This document shows, one piece after another, positions 40,570-48,537 of a stretch of DNA of 64,000 bases. Within the stretch, counting starts at the first letter, position 1. Every line of letters begins with the position of its first letter. Under the pieces are notes generated by a model that worked only from the letters and a program-made list of their open reading frames with translations, did not search any database and was not told the DNA's origin. The position numbers and the translations under genes are program-made. The stretch is from Arachidicoccus ginsenosidivorans (lineage in GTDB: Bacteria; Bacteroidota; Bacteroidia; Chitinophagales; Chitinophagaceae), in the NCBI RefSeq assembly GCF_007971385.1, contig NZ_CP042434.1:5208001-5272000 (forward strand). The letters are read 5' to 3'.

Positions 40570-41049
40570 GCACGGATGAGGGCCAAAATCCTACGTTTAT
40601 TCGGCCACCCATTTTTGGACTTTTTTCTGCCATCTTAACAGCTTATTTTTTTCACCTATTTAAATCTGGCCAAATATTCCTATTTTATAATGAGCCACTT
40701 TATCTCATCTTTAGTTGCCAATTATAGAGATCTCAGATAGAGCATTTATTGATGTTTAGGGCCTTTTGGGATGCAATCCTTCGTTTCGCTACGGCAAAGC
40801 CTTCGCTCCACTCTGGATTGCATCCCAATGCCACTGCTTCCGATAAAAGAAGGTAATTGGCAAAATTGCATTTTGGCTTGGAACAAGTGCGTTTAAATGG
40901 TCTATGATTATAAGAATTATTGGTCGGTTTTAAAATGAGAATCTATCAAAATTTATGGAATAGCTTAAAATGTCATGACAGTATGGCCATTTACCCCGGC
41001 CGAATAAACATAGGATTATGGCTTTTTTATTTAGGAATTTACACCTTTC
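40570..41049. mobile_element. Miniature non-autonomous element inside the methyltransferase gene
   Basis: The segment is flanked by the 10-bp direct repeat TTGTAAAATC (40560-40569 and 41050-41059) and interrupts an otherwise continuous methyltransferase. It contains near-terminal inverted repeats of about 25 bp (40582-40606 / 40998-41022; core CCTAYGTTTATTCGGCC) and a central long hairpin (40766-40828). It encodes no protein. Confidence 0.7.
40766..40828. other. Long hairpin, perfect 14-bp stem with 35-nt loop
   Basis: TTGGGATGCAATCC (40766-40779) pairs with GGATTGCATCCCAA (40815-40828). The loop is GC-rich (CGCTACGGCAAAGCC), unlike its surroundings. It forms the centre of the miniature element. 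Confidence 0.7.
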
Positions 41050-41531
41050 TTGTAAAATCTGATCAAGATTCGTGGTAGCAGCATAATCCGTAAAAATAAG
41101 ATTGAACTTAAAATTTTCAGTCTTCGCATAAAAAATATAATTTGATGCGCATTTAATAGCCCCTTTTTGGCATTTGACTAACGTTTATATGCCCAAACAA
41201 TTTCACTTTGAAAATTACGAGGACCAAAAACTACATCTAAAACCTGCCTGATATGATGAGAGGCCGTTTTATCACAATGCAAAAATACACTTCCTGTATC
41301 TTTTAATACTCGCCGACATTGGGTCAATATAGCCTTGATCAAGGCTAAATATTGTTCCAAAGATTCAAATTTATCGTCAAATTGGTAGGTCTTTTGACTA
41401 TCTGAACCAATTAGTTTGTGTGTTTTTTGTGTAAAAAAAGGTGGGTCGAAATAAATCAGATCAACGATGCCATTTTTTAAAGTCTTAAGATACTTAAGAC
41501 TTTCAGCATTAATAATTTTATTTAGTTCCAT

Positions 41532-41871
41532 TGCTATTTGTCATTTTAATTTACTTGATTGCTGTTTATAATGTCAACTTCCTTCCTCGAATCATATTTC
41601 TTATAAAACCCGAATGCTTTAATTTAGGAACAATTAGCAAAAATAATCTTTTGAACTCCAAAGATAAAAAATACGCATACGTCTCAGCAATTCAGAGTCA
41701 ATTTAAGTAAAATTTCCGTTACTGTGCTAATTTCCAAGACTAGGCATAGCTCCGCCAGCCCAGCAAGCTGAGTCAATTTAGTAGCGTAGTTAGTAGGTTT
41801 AGGTTTGGTTTTAGTTGGAGTTAAGAAATTGGTTTCGTAAGGTTTATGGGCTTATCCTCCCGCCTCTTTAT
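41532..41871. other. Intergenic region with second copy of the 16-bp motif
   Basis: No gene is seen. TAGGCATAGCTCCGCC at 41741-41756 repeats 2370-2385. The remainder is low-complexity (GTTTAGGTTTGGTTTTAG). Confidence 0.5.
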
Positions 41872-43185
41872 CTATTCCAGGCGGATTTGGCACCGTTGCC
41901 TGTTTTGCATGATCGTTTCTTTGCATAAGACCCGTTCCAATAAAACAGATTTAAGCCGGTCCCACAGCATTTTTATGGTAACCTTTGACTGTTTGACAAG
42001 CTTAACCACCGCCTTTGACTTTATAGTTAATTGATGAATTATATGGGCTATTTGCAGCAGTATATAGTATTTATACAGGTTCATGATGCTTTTGCGAACA
42101 AATTTGTGCTCCATATTGAACCCGTTATTCTTCTGATCATTGAATCCTTTGTTTTCTATTAGCCATCTGCTGCGGCCAGAAGACATAAAACGTCTGACAA
42201 TTGATTGAAGCTGTGGGCTATCTAAATTAATGTTTAGGTTGGTAATATAGGCGAACTTGGTCACTGCTTGACTGTTATGCTTTGGGAATCTCCCCTCCAT
42301 ATAGTTTAACTGGTGGTTTTGGTGTTGGAGGTTAGCAGCCCATAGATATTGAACATCTCCTAGGTTTGCTTCCTTTTGCCCTGGATTCAGCACTTCCGGG
42401 TACACAAAACTAACTTTTTCTAGGGTGTCCTTAATCTGCTCGTCCAGTTTTGGAAGGTTACCGTCTTTACGAGTAATTATATATTTCCAGCCATATTGCT
42501 CGCATTTTTTCATAACCGTTGCATTGGCATAGAGCCCATCTAAATGCAAACAGATAGGCAGCCGGGGAAACAGTTTGTGTAACTGGTCTGCGAGCCTGGA
42601 GAAGGCAGCCAGTTCACAGTCCTGCTTGTCATAAAACCCTTTTCCTTCATTACTAAGTAATTCACTGGCCACAGACAGGCAAAGGCCATTATCCGTTATG
42701 ATTTTAGCTTCTAGTACACTGGCATAATAAGTAGTTGTATTATTTTTTTTCTTGGAAAGCGCTCCATCCAATGGTGGGGTGTGATAACTCGCAACTCCAG
42801 TAGCATCCATTACAATATGATAATAACCTTCTGCCGGATTAATCACTTTGGATCGGATTAAAGCGTTAATCATCTTGCCTAATACCAATATCAGGTCTCC
42901 AGCATCTACTGTTTTAATTACATTGTTCACCGTATCAAAGTGCGCTAATTGCATGTCGCCGTGTAATGCTTCAAAATTATCCTTAAAATAGCTCCCATCT
43001 TTCCTTAGTTGGTTCATGTTATTACGGGTTGAACCCTGAACCTGAAACATGTGAATGACCTGGGTCAATAGGTTAGACATGCTATATTTACAACAGTTAT
43101 CAATCCGGTGGTCCTTCACCTCGCCAAGCCAGTCCGACAACTCAGGAAAGAAATGATGGCTCACTTTATTTAGCTGATAAATCAA
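41872..43185 (-). CDS. DDE transposase (IS4-like superfamily), intact
   Basis: 437 residues without interruption. Asp in IVMDATGVASYHTPP, Asp in ICLHLDGLYANATV and Glu in RSRWLIENKGFNDQKNNGF form the DDE triad. The C-terminal QIRLE and the YREK-like RWLIENKGF spacing fit IS4/IS1634-type enzymes; a precise family is not assigned. Inverted repeats marking the element ends could not be found with confidence. Confidence 0.75.
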   Translation of the reverse strand: MIYQLNKVSHHFFPELSDWLGEVKDHRIDNCCKYSMSNLLTQVIHMFQVQGSTRNNMNQLRKDGSYFKDNFEALHGDMQLAHFDTVNNVIKTVDAGDLILVLGKMINALIRSKVINPAEGYYHIVMDATGVASYHTPPLDGALSKKKNNTTTYYASVLEAKIITDNGLCLSVASELLSNEGKGFYDKQDCELAAFSRLADQLHKLFPRLPICLHLDGLYANATVMKKCEQYGWKYIITRKDGNLPKLDEQIKDTLEKVSFVYPEVLNPGQKEANLGDVQYLWAANLQHQNHQLNYMEGRFPKHNSQAVTKFAYITNLNINLDSPQLQSIVRRFMSSGRSRWLIENKGFNDQKNNGFNMEHKFVRKSIMNLYKYYILLQIAHIIHQLTIKSKAVVKLVKQSKVTIKMLWDRLKSVLLERVLCKETIMQNRQRCQIRLE

Positions 43186-43271
43186 ATCAGCGGTGCTTAA
43201 ATCTTGAAAATTCTCCTATGCAAAAAAAGTGCCAAAAACAGTGAAGAAAAATTGTAATTAAATGATTATTA

Positions 43272-43303
43272 TTTGTTTATAATTTATATATATTGTATAT
43301 TTG
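43272..43303 (+). promoter_or_regulatory. Bacteroidota-type promoter (TTTG - 20 bp - TATATTTG)
   Basis: TTTG at 43272-43275 and TATATTTG at 43296-43303 match the -33/-7 consensus with the correct spacing. The transcript would start at about 43310 and run into a structured leader. Confidence 0.55.
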
Positions 43304-43698
43304 TAGCAGCTCTTAACGTAAAAAAAGCCCGTCTAGGGAACGGGCTGTCAACTGAATGTTGATAAACAATAAAAATTATGGAGAATATTGAGGCATCGCC
43401 TAGGCGATGCTGTGTCTATTATATAATATTTTATTTTAATGCATAATTTACACGCCTAGCCCTGCCATTGCGATTTGCTGACCATACAAAGAAACAAAAT
43501 AAAATTAGTGCGAAAAATATTTTTACCGACCTCTGAAAGCTACGCTACCAGTAAAAAGAAATTTGACTCTGAATTGCTGATACGTCTAAAAAATCAAATT
43601 AAGAAAGGGCCAAGAGGTAACAATTTAAAATGATCTGGATAATAATCATGTCACAAATGAAAATAAATTAAATAATATAATCACTAACCAAACAAATA
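43304..43698 (+). other. Structured leader or small RNA region without a clear gene
   Basis: After the promoter lie the hairpins AGCCCGT/ACGGGCT (43326-43346) and a perfect 18-bp palindrome GCATCGCCTAGGCGATGC (43393-43410). A 22-codon frame from ATG 43378 has poor composition and is not called. The rest shows nothing recognisable. Confidence 0.4.
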
Positions 43699-44001
43699 TT
43701 ACAAATGACGCAGTAATTTGTAGTCAACATAAAAGGTTCCAAAAGGAATAAAGCAAGCTACCAGTACTTTCCAGGTGGTCACTTTGAACTTCCAACCTTG
43801 TTCAACACCAACCCGCAGTGCGTTAAAGACAAATAATAAAAATAAGCCACCATGTATGGGGCCTAGTAATTTAACCAAGGCAGGATTTCCATTAATATAT
43901 TTTAATGGTACGGCAATAAAAACCAAAACAAGTAAAGAAATGCCTTCTAAAACAGCCAGCATTCTTAAGCGGCCTACTGAGGAAAATAAAAGCTTTTTCA
44001 T
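43699..44001 (-). CDS. DUF3817 family membrane protein
   Basis: 100 residues with three membrane helices (LEGISLLVLVFIAVPLKYI, GPIHGGLFLLFVFNALRV, VLVACFIPFGTFYVDYKLL). The GxxEGxSLLxL and PxxHGxxFLLF patterns are those of DUF3817 (YdzA-like small integral membrane proteins). Last gene of the tetR-led operon, 15 bp after the preceding gene. Function unknown. Confidence 0.8.
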   Translation of the reverse strand: MKKLLFSSVGRLRMLAVLEGISLLVLVFIAVPLKYINGNPALVKLLGPIHGGLFLLFVFNALRVGVEQGWKFKVTTWKVLVACFIPFGTFYVDYKLLRHL

Positions 44002-44016
44002 AAATAAATGTAGAGT

Positions 44017-44472
44017 TTAGAGTAAGGGTCTACTTGATAACGGCGAAAACGGCCATGGGATAGCCATAAATATTACAATTAGAGCGATAGAGAACCAGAT
44101 TAGCATCGTTTTAAATTTATCAGTATCTAAGTCCCTTCGCTTAGCAAGTGCCGATCCAATCGTAATGAGTGTTATAGCTAGTAACATGCAGCCAATATGT
44201 ATGACACCGAAAAAGAACAAATCTTTACTTGACTTATCGCTGCCCTTTGTATTCCAGAATAACTGTACAAACGGGCTTTGGGTATACAAAACCATACCGA
44301 TCAATAGCTGAATATGGGCTACAGTCGCTGTCCAATGCCGAAAAATATTGTCGGTTTTACTAAATACACGGTTTTTAATAAAACCAATAAATGCCCTAAA
44401 AATACCACCCAGTAAGAAGGCTAAAACAATCCAGCGAAACAAAGAATGCAAAGGCAATAATATTGAATACAT
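44017..44472 (-). CDS. Four-helix membrane protein (cytochrome-b-like fold), function unknown
   Basis: 151 residues with four membrane helices: LHSLFRWIVLAFLLGGIFRAF, TATVAHIQLLIGMVLYTQS, GVIHIGCMLLAITLITIG and MLIWFSIALIVIFMAIPWPF. The conserved His in HSLFRW, HWTATVAH and GVIHIG suggest a haem- or metal-binding bundle as in related small membrane proteins. It sits between the DUF6010 and DUF3817 genes in the tetR operon. Confidence 0.65.
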   Translation of the reverse strand: MYSILLPLHSLFRWIVLAFLLGGIFRAFIGFIKNRVFSKTDNIFRHWTATVAHIQLLIGMVLYTQSPFVQLFWNTKGSDKSSKDLFFFGVIHIGCMLLAITLITIGSALAKRRDLDTDKFKTMLIWFSIALIVIFMAIPWPFSPLSSRPLL

Positions 44473-44506
44473 TTAGGTAATTTTTATTATGGTCATCATT
44501 TATTCT

Positions 44507-44947
44507 TCAAGGTTTCCGATTTTTCAACCAAATCCTTTTAAAGTTCAAGATTGTGGGTGCACCCATGAAAAACCATAAGGCAAGGATAGGATCGCAAACA
44601 GCACATCCAGCTGAAGAATTAGGTGCGAAAATTATAATTGGTTGTCCGCTTAGGTGATGCAGAATATCCCAGGCTGAGTGCAGTAACCAACCAATTCCAA
44701 TAAAATAATAGGATTTTAATCCTTTGTAGGCTAACGCCAACATCACAGCCCCGAATACATATTCCCAGATACCTAGGCCTCCGTTCCAATATACACTTCC
44801 TGCGCCAGCAATCAGTATTGCATTTAATTTTTGCCTTCCTGGCTGACTGACCGTAGACATTAAGCTAATAAAAACAAAAGCGATTAAAACTGCTGCCAGG
44901 GCATTTAATAAGGTAAATCCCGGGATTACAAGTTGATGAGCATTCAT
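44507..44947 (-). CDS. DUF6010-type membrane protein
   Basis: 146 residues, four hydrophobic segments. The pattern GAGSVYWNGGLGIWEYVFGAVM, then GIGWLLHSAWDILHHLSGQPII and PNSSAGCAVCDPILALWFF is that of the DUF6010 family. It is the first gene after tetR and lies 36 bp beyond a 32-bp palindrome that may be the repressor's operator. Confidence 0.7.
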   Translation of the reverse strand: MNAHQLVIPGFTLLNALAAVLIAFVFISLMSTVSQPGRQKLNAILIAGAGSVYWNGGLGIWEYVFGAVMLALAYKGLKSYYFIGIGWLLHSAWDILHHLSGQPIIIFAPNSSAGCAVCDPILALWFFMGAPTILNFKRIWLKNRKP

Positions 44948-44982
44948 ACTATTGAATGTTTTAGTATTTGCAGCAAAGATAA

Positions 44983-45014
44983 TCCAAAAACATACTAGAT
45001 AGTATGTTTTTGGA
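44983..45014. promoter_or_regulatory. Palindrome between tetR and the membrane operon (TetR operator and/or terminator)
   Basis: TCCAAAAACATACT and AGTATGTTTTTGGA are perfectly inverted around AGAT. The core ATACTAGATAGTAT is typical of TetR operators. A weaker version lies just upstream of tetR (45616-45629). It could also terminate tetR transcription. Confidence 0.55.
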
Positions 45015-45021
45015 GAAAAAA

Positions 45022-45612
45022 TTATTCCAGCGTCTTTAAATAGTTTTTAAGTTCCTGTAAATAAACAAAATATACTTTCTTGCTATTAGCTAGTTTACCA
45101 AAATTCCGTATACCCCAATAACCAGACATAATAAACATTGTAACCTGTTTTTCATTCACCTGCTTAGCAACATGCCCATTTTTCTTTCCTTTCTCAAGAG
45201 CATTTGTCATGACTTTAATCCATTTTTGGATAAGTACATCAAGTGCCTGATTAAAATCGGTATTCCAAGGGGTCATTTCTTGGGTAAAATTTGATGCCGG
45301 ACACCCATATTCCACCTTTAAAAACTCATTTTCAATTAATAAGTTATACATCAGCTTATAAATTGCCTCCAATGGGTTTTCTGTATTTATAAGTGGCTCA
45401 ATAAAACTTCCTTCAAGTGTTGGTTTCAATATTTCGTTTATAATCGCCACTCCCATTTCATCTTTATTTTTAAAATGATAATAAAAAGCGCCCTTAGTTA
45501 CGGCCGTGGTGGCAATAATATCATCAACGCTGGTTGTCTGATATCCCCTGATATAAATCAGCTCAAATGCCTTTTCCAATATTTTGCGTCTGGTTTCTGC
45601 CGATTTTTTCAT
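45022..45612 (-). CDS. TetR/AcrR family transcriptional regulator
   Basis: 196 residues, intact. The N-terminal helix-turn-helix is typical: TRRKILEKAFELIYIRGYQTT, then SVDDIIATTAVTKGAFYYHFKNKDEM. The C-terminal helical domain would bind a ligand; its GCPASNFTQEM segment is common in the subgroup. It is read in the same direction as the three membrane protein genes downstream, which it probably represses, and as judged by an operator-like ATACTACCTGGTAT before its start it may repress itself. Confidence 0.9.
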   Translation of the reverse strand: MKKSAETRRKILEKAFELIYIRGYQTTSVDDIIATTAVTKGAFYYHFKNKDEMGVAIINEILKPTLEGSFIEPLINTENPLEAIYKLMYNLLIENEFLKVEYGCPASNFTQEMTPWNTDFNQALDVLIQKWIKVMTNALEKGKKNGHVAKQVNEKQVTMFIMSGYWGIRNFGKLANSKKVYFVYLQELKNYLKTLE

Positions 45613-45615
45613 AAA

Positions 45616-45629
45616 ATACTACCTGGTAT
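45616..45629. promoter_or_regulatory. TetR operator-like site upstream of tetR
   Basis: ATACTACCTGGTAT matches the core ATACTAGATAGTAT of the 44983-45014 palindrome at 10 of 14 positions, and lies 4 bp before the start codon. Confidence 0.45.
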
Positions 45630-45843
45630 ATAGCAAAGGAACAAAAAAAATAACTAGCAAATCCAAATCACCCAATCATTTTGGCGACAATCCAATCAAC
45701 AGGGACAACGCACCACTTAAAATCTTTGCCAGAGAATGATAAACCTGGCAACCATCTTCTTTCCAACTTTCCCAGTAAAGTAAGATCAATCCGACGCTTT
45801 TGGTATGGCGCGACCCTTACTTTTATGTATTTAGGTTATAAGA

Positions 45844-46176
45844 CCCAACAGTAACCTTTAACAAGGATGGATTAAACATTGGGGTCTACCAAGCAGAACG
45901 AAATAATGGCATTGCAGAAATCAACCCAGAGGATATTGAGAATATCACCGTCCTTAAAACCGCTGCCGCCACAGTCCAATATGGATCAGCAGGAGTCGAG
46001 AAGGAGTCAATGGTGTTGTTATAATTACAACCAAAAGTGGTAAAAACAACCAAAAGGGTGTCTTTGTAGATGTGAATGCCAATTACTTCCAGAATCGGCA
46101 TCCTATCTGCCCCCAGTTTCAGAATACCAGAGAAACTGGCTTCCCAAGGCAGGTACCCTGTTTTTATACCGTCTGA
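45844..46176 (+). pseudogene. Fragment of a SusC/RagA TonB-dependent receptor (plug domain)
   Basis: One frame reads NPEDIENITVLKTAAATVQYGSAG and, after a frame change near 46000, GVNGVVIITTKSGKNN, then VFVDVNANYFQ. The pattern INPxDIExIxVLKDAxAxxxYGSxGxxGVIIITTK is the TonB-box-proximal plug of SusC proteins. Neither a start nor a barrel is present. It is the only trace of a second SusC gene and indicates deletion of a former utilisation locus. Confidence 0.65.
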
Positions 46177-46220
46177 ATGTTTGCATATTCTAGCAAAAAG
46201 ATATTTCAACAATATTGAGC

Positions 46221-46691
46221 CTAAGGCAACTTAAACAATCTCAGCATCTCGGGGCTATCCACTGTCCCAAAGCTGCTATCCACTGCAAATTTACTGCCTT
46301 CCTTTGACTTGTAAATAGCTCCTTTGGTCGCATTATAATATAAGAAATACACCGATGTGTTTTCAGCAGCCGTACCATGAATCATAATAAAATAAAGGGG
46401 TAGACCACCAACGACATTTAAGGTCCCGATGCCCCTACAATCCTCCCCCATAAACGCTGCCATCTGATCACCATCGGTTGGTGCAGCTCCATACATTTCG
46501 GGCAGGGTAACCACCGCCGTCATCGTATAAGGGTAGTCCCCTGCTGAGGTAATCGACCAATTGGGCGCCTCTTTTCTGACCGCTGGCTCTTTTTTACAGC
46601 TGGCAATTGTACCACAAATCAGCAAGAAGGCCACAAAAATATGCCCTACAAATTTTCTTTTCGTCACCACGGTCTTCATCACACTCATCAT
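46221..46691 (-). CDS. Predicted surface lipoprotein
   Basis: 156 residues. The N-terminus has a lipoprotein signal (FVAFLLICGTIASC, lipobox Cys at about residue 32). The mature part contains YTMTAVVTLPEMYGA, DGDQMAAFMGEDCRGIG and LYFIMIHGTAAENTSVYFLYY. The same repeat-like fold (a residue pattern of GD-x-AAFxGxExRG) occurs in T9SS-secreted proteins. A related but shorter version is seen in the neighbouring 47087-47878 gene. Function unknown, probably cell-surface. Confidence 0.65.
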   Translation of the reverse strand: MMSVMKTVVTKRKFVGHIFVAFLLICGTIASCKKEPAVRKEAPNWSITSAGDYPYTMTAVVTLPEMYGAAPTDGDQMAAFMGEDCRGIGTLNVVGGLPLYFIMIHGTAAENTSVYFLYYNATKGAIYKSKEGSKFAVDSSFGTVDSPEMLRLFKLP

Positions 46692-46744
46692 TTTGTCACC
46701 ATCATTTTCGTCATAATCATTGTCATAATAAAATATTTTTATGT

Positions 46745-46798
46745 ATACCTTTAGTACTTAGTAATAGATCAAAATCTATTACTAAGTACTAAAGGTAT
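46745..46798. repeat. Perfect 25-bp inverted repeat with 4-nt loop
   Basis: The arms start ATACCTTTAGTACTTAG (46745-46769) and end the same way inverted (46774-46798), with loop CAAA. It lies 54 bp upstream of the lipoprotein gene. A second palindrome, TTCTACTGCTTG-c-CAAGCAGTAGAA, is at 46902-46926. The role is unknown; one of the two could be a terminator for the 47087 gene. Confidence 0.7.
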
Positions 46799-47086
46799 GC
46801 CACGCATAAGATTAAGATTAAATCCAATTATTCATAGTAAAGGCCAACTTTCAAAAGTCCAATTAATGCCTTTACTATTTAACTTCTACATCTGCTTTTA
46901 CTTCTACTGCTTGCCAAGCAGTAGAAACTCATTTTACAACACTTAACAGTACCTTTTCCATTATATCGACCAAAGCACAATTAAACACACAATACCCTAG
47001 CAATACCTTTATTAAAACCCTAATCATATCCTCTAGGCTGTTTGTCAAATATTTTCTCTTCGGAGCCCTTCTGCTGCTGTTCAATT

Positions 47087-47878
47087 TTACCGCTTGATCA
47101 CTTTATAAGTCTCAGAATGCCCATCAATGGTCACCTGTATCAGGTAGACACCTGGTGCAATATGTTTATCTAACCTGGATCCCGAGCCGGTGCCAGGTTT
47201 CCAGCTAGTATGATACGACAGGCCGGTCACCTGCGCATTAGGACTCTTGTAAACTAGCCTGCCGCCGATATCAAAGACACTATATTGAATGCTGTGACTG
47301 AGCTGGCTGCTAGCCAGATCAATGGTCAGCTGGACTTCATTTTTAAATGGATTCGGGAATAGCGTAACTTTTTGCTTTCCGTCCGTCCCAAAGTGCAGGA
47401 CATAAGGCTGCCCGATAGATCCCAATTGGCCATTGACTGCGTAATTAAAGACAGCTGGTGAGCTGGCGATCACCCTGCCCTGGCGTTGCAGTTTAAAGAT
47501 TACAGGATCAGGGCTGTTACCCGCAATATTGAATAAGAACACAGGTTGCGCTCCCTTTCCTGCCCCTGCAGGCAGGGTGTATGCACCAGCCTTGGCCCTT
47601 AATTCTCCGCCCACATAAGCCAGGACGATATCTCCAGATTGTATTTTCGTGCTGGAATCCACGGCTGCGAGAATCGTCATATTCTCTGCATACTTAAAGT
47701 TAGCCGCTAATCGCAATTGGTTCGTATTCAATAGGCGACGATTACCATTAAGCCTGCTCAGATGTAGATTCTGGTTCTGAACCCGGCTCAGGCCGAGGCT
47801 GCCGCCTAATGCACCATAATGGAAACTGGTCTGGTCGTCAGTTGTCCTGTACAGCATATAGCCACTACCTGGTTCCAT
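47087..47878 (-). CDS. T9SS type A sorting-domain protein, probably N-terminally truncated
   Basis: 263 residues. The C-terminal ~90 residues form the type IX sorting domain: VTLFPNPFKNEVQLTIDL, YSVFDIGGRLVYKSP and APGVYLIQVTIDGHSETYKVIKR. Before it is a domain with SGDIVLAYVGGELRAKAG, parallel to DGDQMAAFMGEDCRGIG of the adjacent lipoprotein. No signal peptide is found at the start (MEPGSGYMLYRTTDDQ), so the gene is probably missing its 5' part. It would be a surface or secreted protein. Confidence 0.7.
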   Translation of the reverse strand: MEPGSGYMLYRTTDDQTSFHYGALGGSLGLSRVQNQNLHLSRLNGNRRLLNTNQLRLAANFKYAENMTILAAVDSSTKIQSGDIVLAYVGGELRAKAGAYTLPAGAGKGAQPVFLFNIAGNSPDPVIFKLQRQGRVIASSPAVFNYAVNGQLGSIGQPYVLHFGTDGKQKVTLFPNPFKNEVQLTIDLASSQLSHSIQYSVFDIGGRLVYKSPNAQVTGLSYHTSWKPGTGSGSRLDKHIAPGVYLIQVTIDGHSETYKVIKR

Positions 47879-48537
47879 ATAAGTCCGGTATTAAAAGAAC
47901 ACCCAATTTACGGGAGCTCTCTCATAATCTTCCCTTCCTAAAGGCCTAATAACGCAACTTCTTGCGTTTTACCTACGTCTAATATGATTTGTACCTATTT
48001 ACATTGCCCCAAAGAAACAGTTAAAAATTATAAAGAGTACACTTTTCAATAACTATATAGACGCTTTGGAAGGTTTTTGATCCTCACTCTTTTTAAAAAT
48101 ACCCTGGCCCCTAAAGTGCCGCATGTTTCTTTTAATGACGGCTCAAAATGATTAACTTGATTATCTAAAACTAATTGGATACAAGGCACATTTGGCAAAT
48201 GATCCTCCACAGGTTTCTTCGGCAAAATATGCATAGCCGTCTATTTCCTTTATAATATGGCGTTTCAACTACTGCGCATTTGTTTTAATACTTCTATTCT
48301 TATAAACTTAATTTTTTAGCCAAGGTGTAATTAATAAATTATAATTGGTGCCATGTGTACCCTGCATCATTGTTCTCCCCTACAGTTTGTACGGATTGGG
48401 AGAACAATGATACATTTAGGTGTGTACTGATATTAATGGTTTTTATTCATACAACCTGAGTTAAACAACCATTGGCAAATATTTTTTTCCCAAAAATCCT
48501 TATATGATCAGCAAATATCCCCTTTTATAAGAATTTA
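47879..48537. other. Intergenic region at the end of the utilisation locus
   Basis: No confident gene; a 62-codon frame at 48046-48234 (minus) has no recognisable features. A 14-bp perfect stem ATCATTGTTCTCCC / GGGAGAACAATGAT (48366-48379, 48398-48411) with an 18-nt loop lies about 130 bp beyond the last gene and may end its transcript. Confidence 0.4.

Larger units (their letters stand above)
39821..41531 (-). pseudogene. Site-specific DNA methyltransferase, interrupted by a miniature element and stop codons
   Basis: The N-terminal half (from 41531) has MELNKIINAESLKYLKTL and catalytic motif IV DLIYFDPPFFTQ, then IVWAYKR. An in-frame TAG (41180-41178) interrupts, with SNAKKGLLNAHQ continuing after it, and a base is missing in A6 41130-41135. 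After a ~480-bp insertion (40570-41049) the gene resumes KRARNEFGKSTYKRDKNG...GVPLSDIWEIPYLNPKAKE, an in-frame TGA (40421), then VGYPTQKP and the AdoMet-binding motif LDPFCGSGTTCVAA, ending at 39821. Motif order IV before I is that of beta-class N6-adenine or N4-cytosine methylases. No restriction gene is adjacent. Inactive. Confidence 0.8.

Noticed and set aside
43378..43446. 22-codon ORF in the structured leader
   Set aside because: Contains the perfect palindrome and has unlikely residue composition; better explained as RNA structure.
48046..48234. 62-codon minus-strand ORF
   Set aside because: No recognisable domain, no clear start signal, in an otherwise non-coding gap; kept only as a note in the gap entry.
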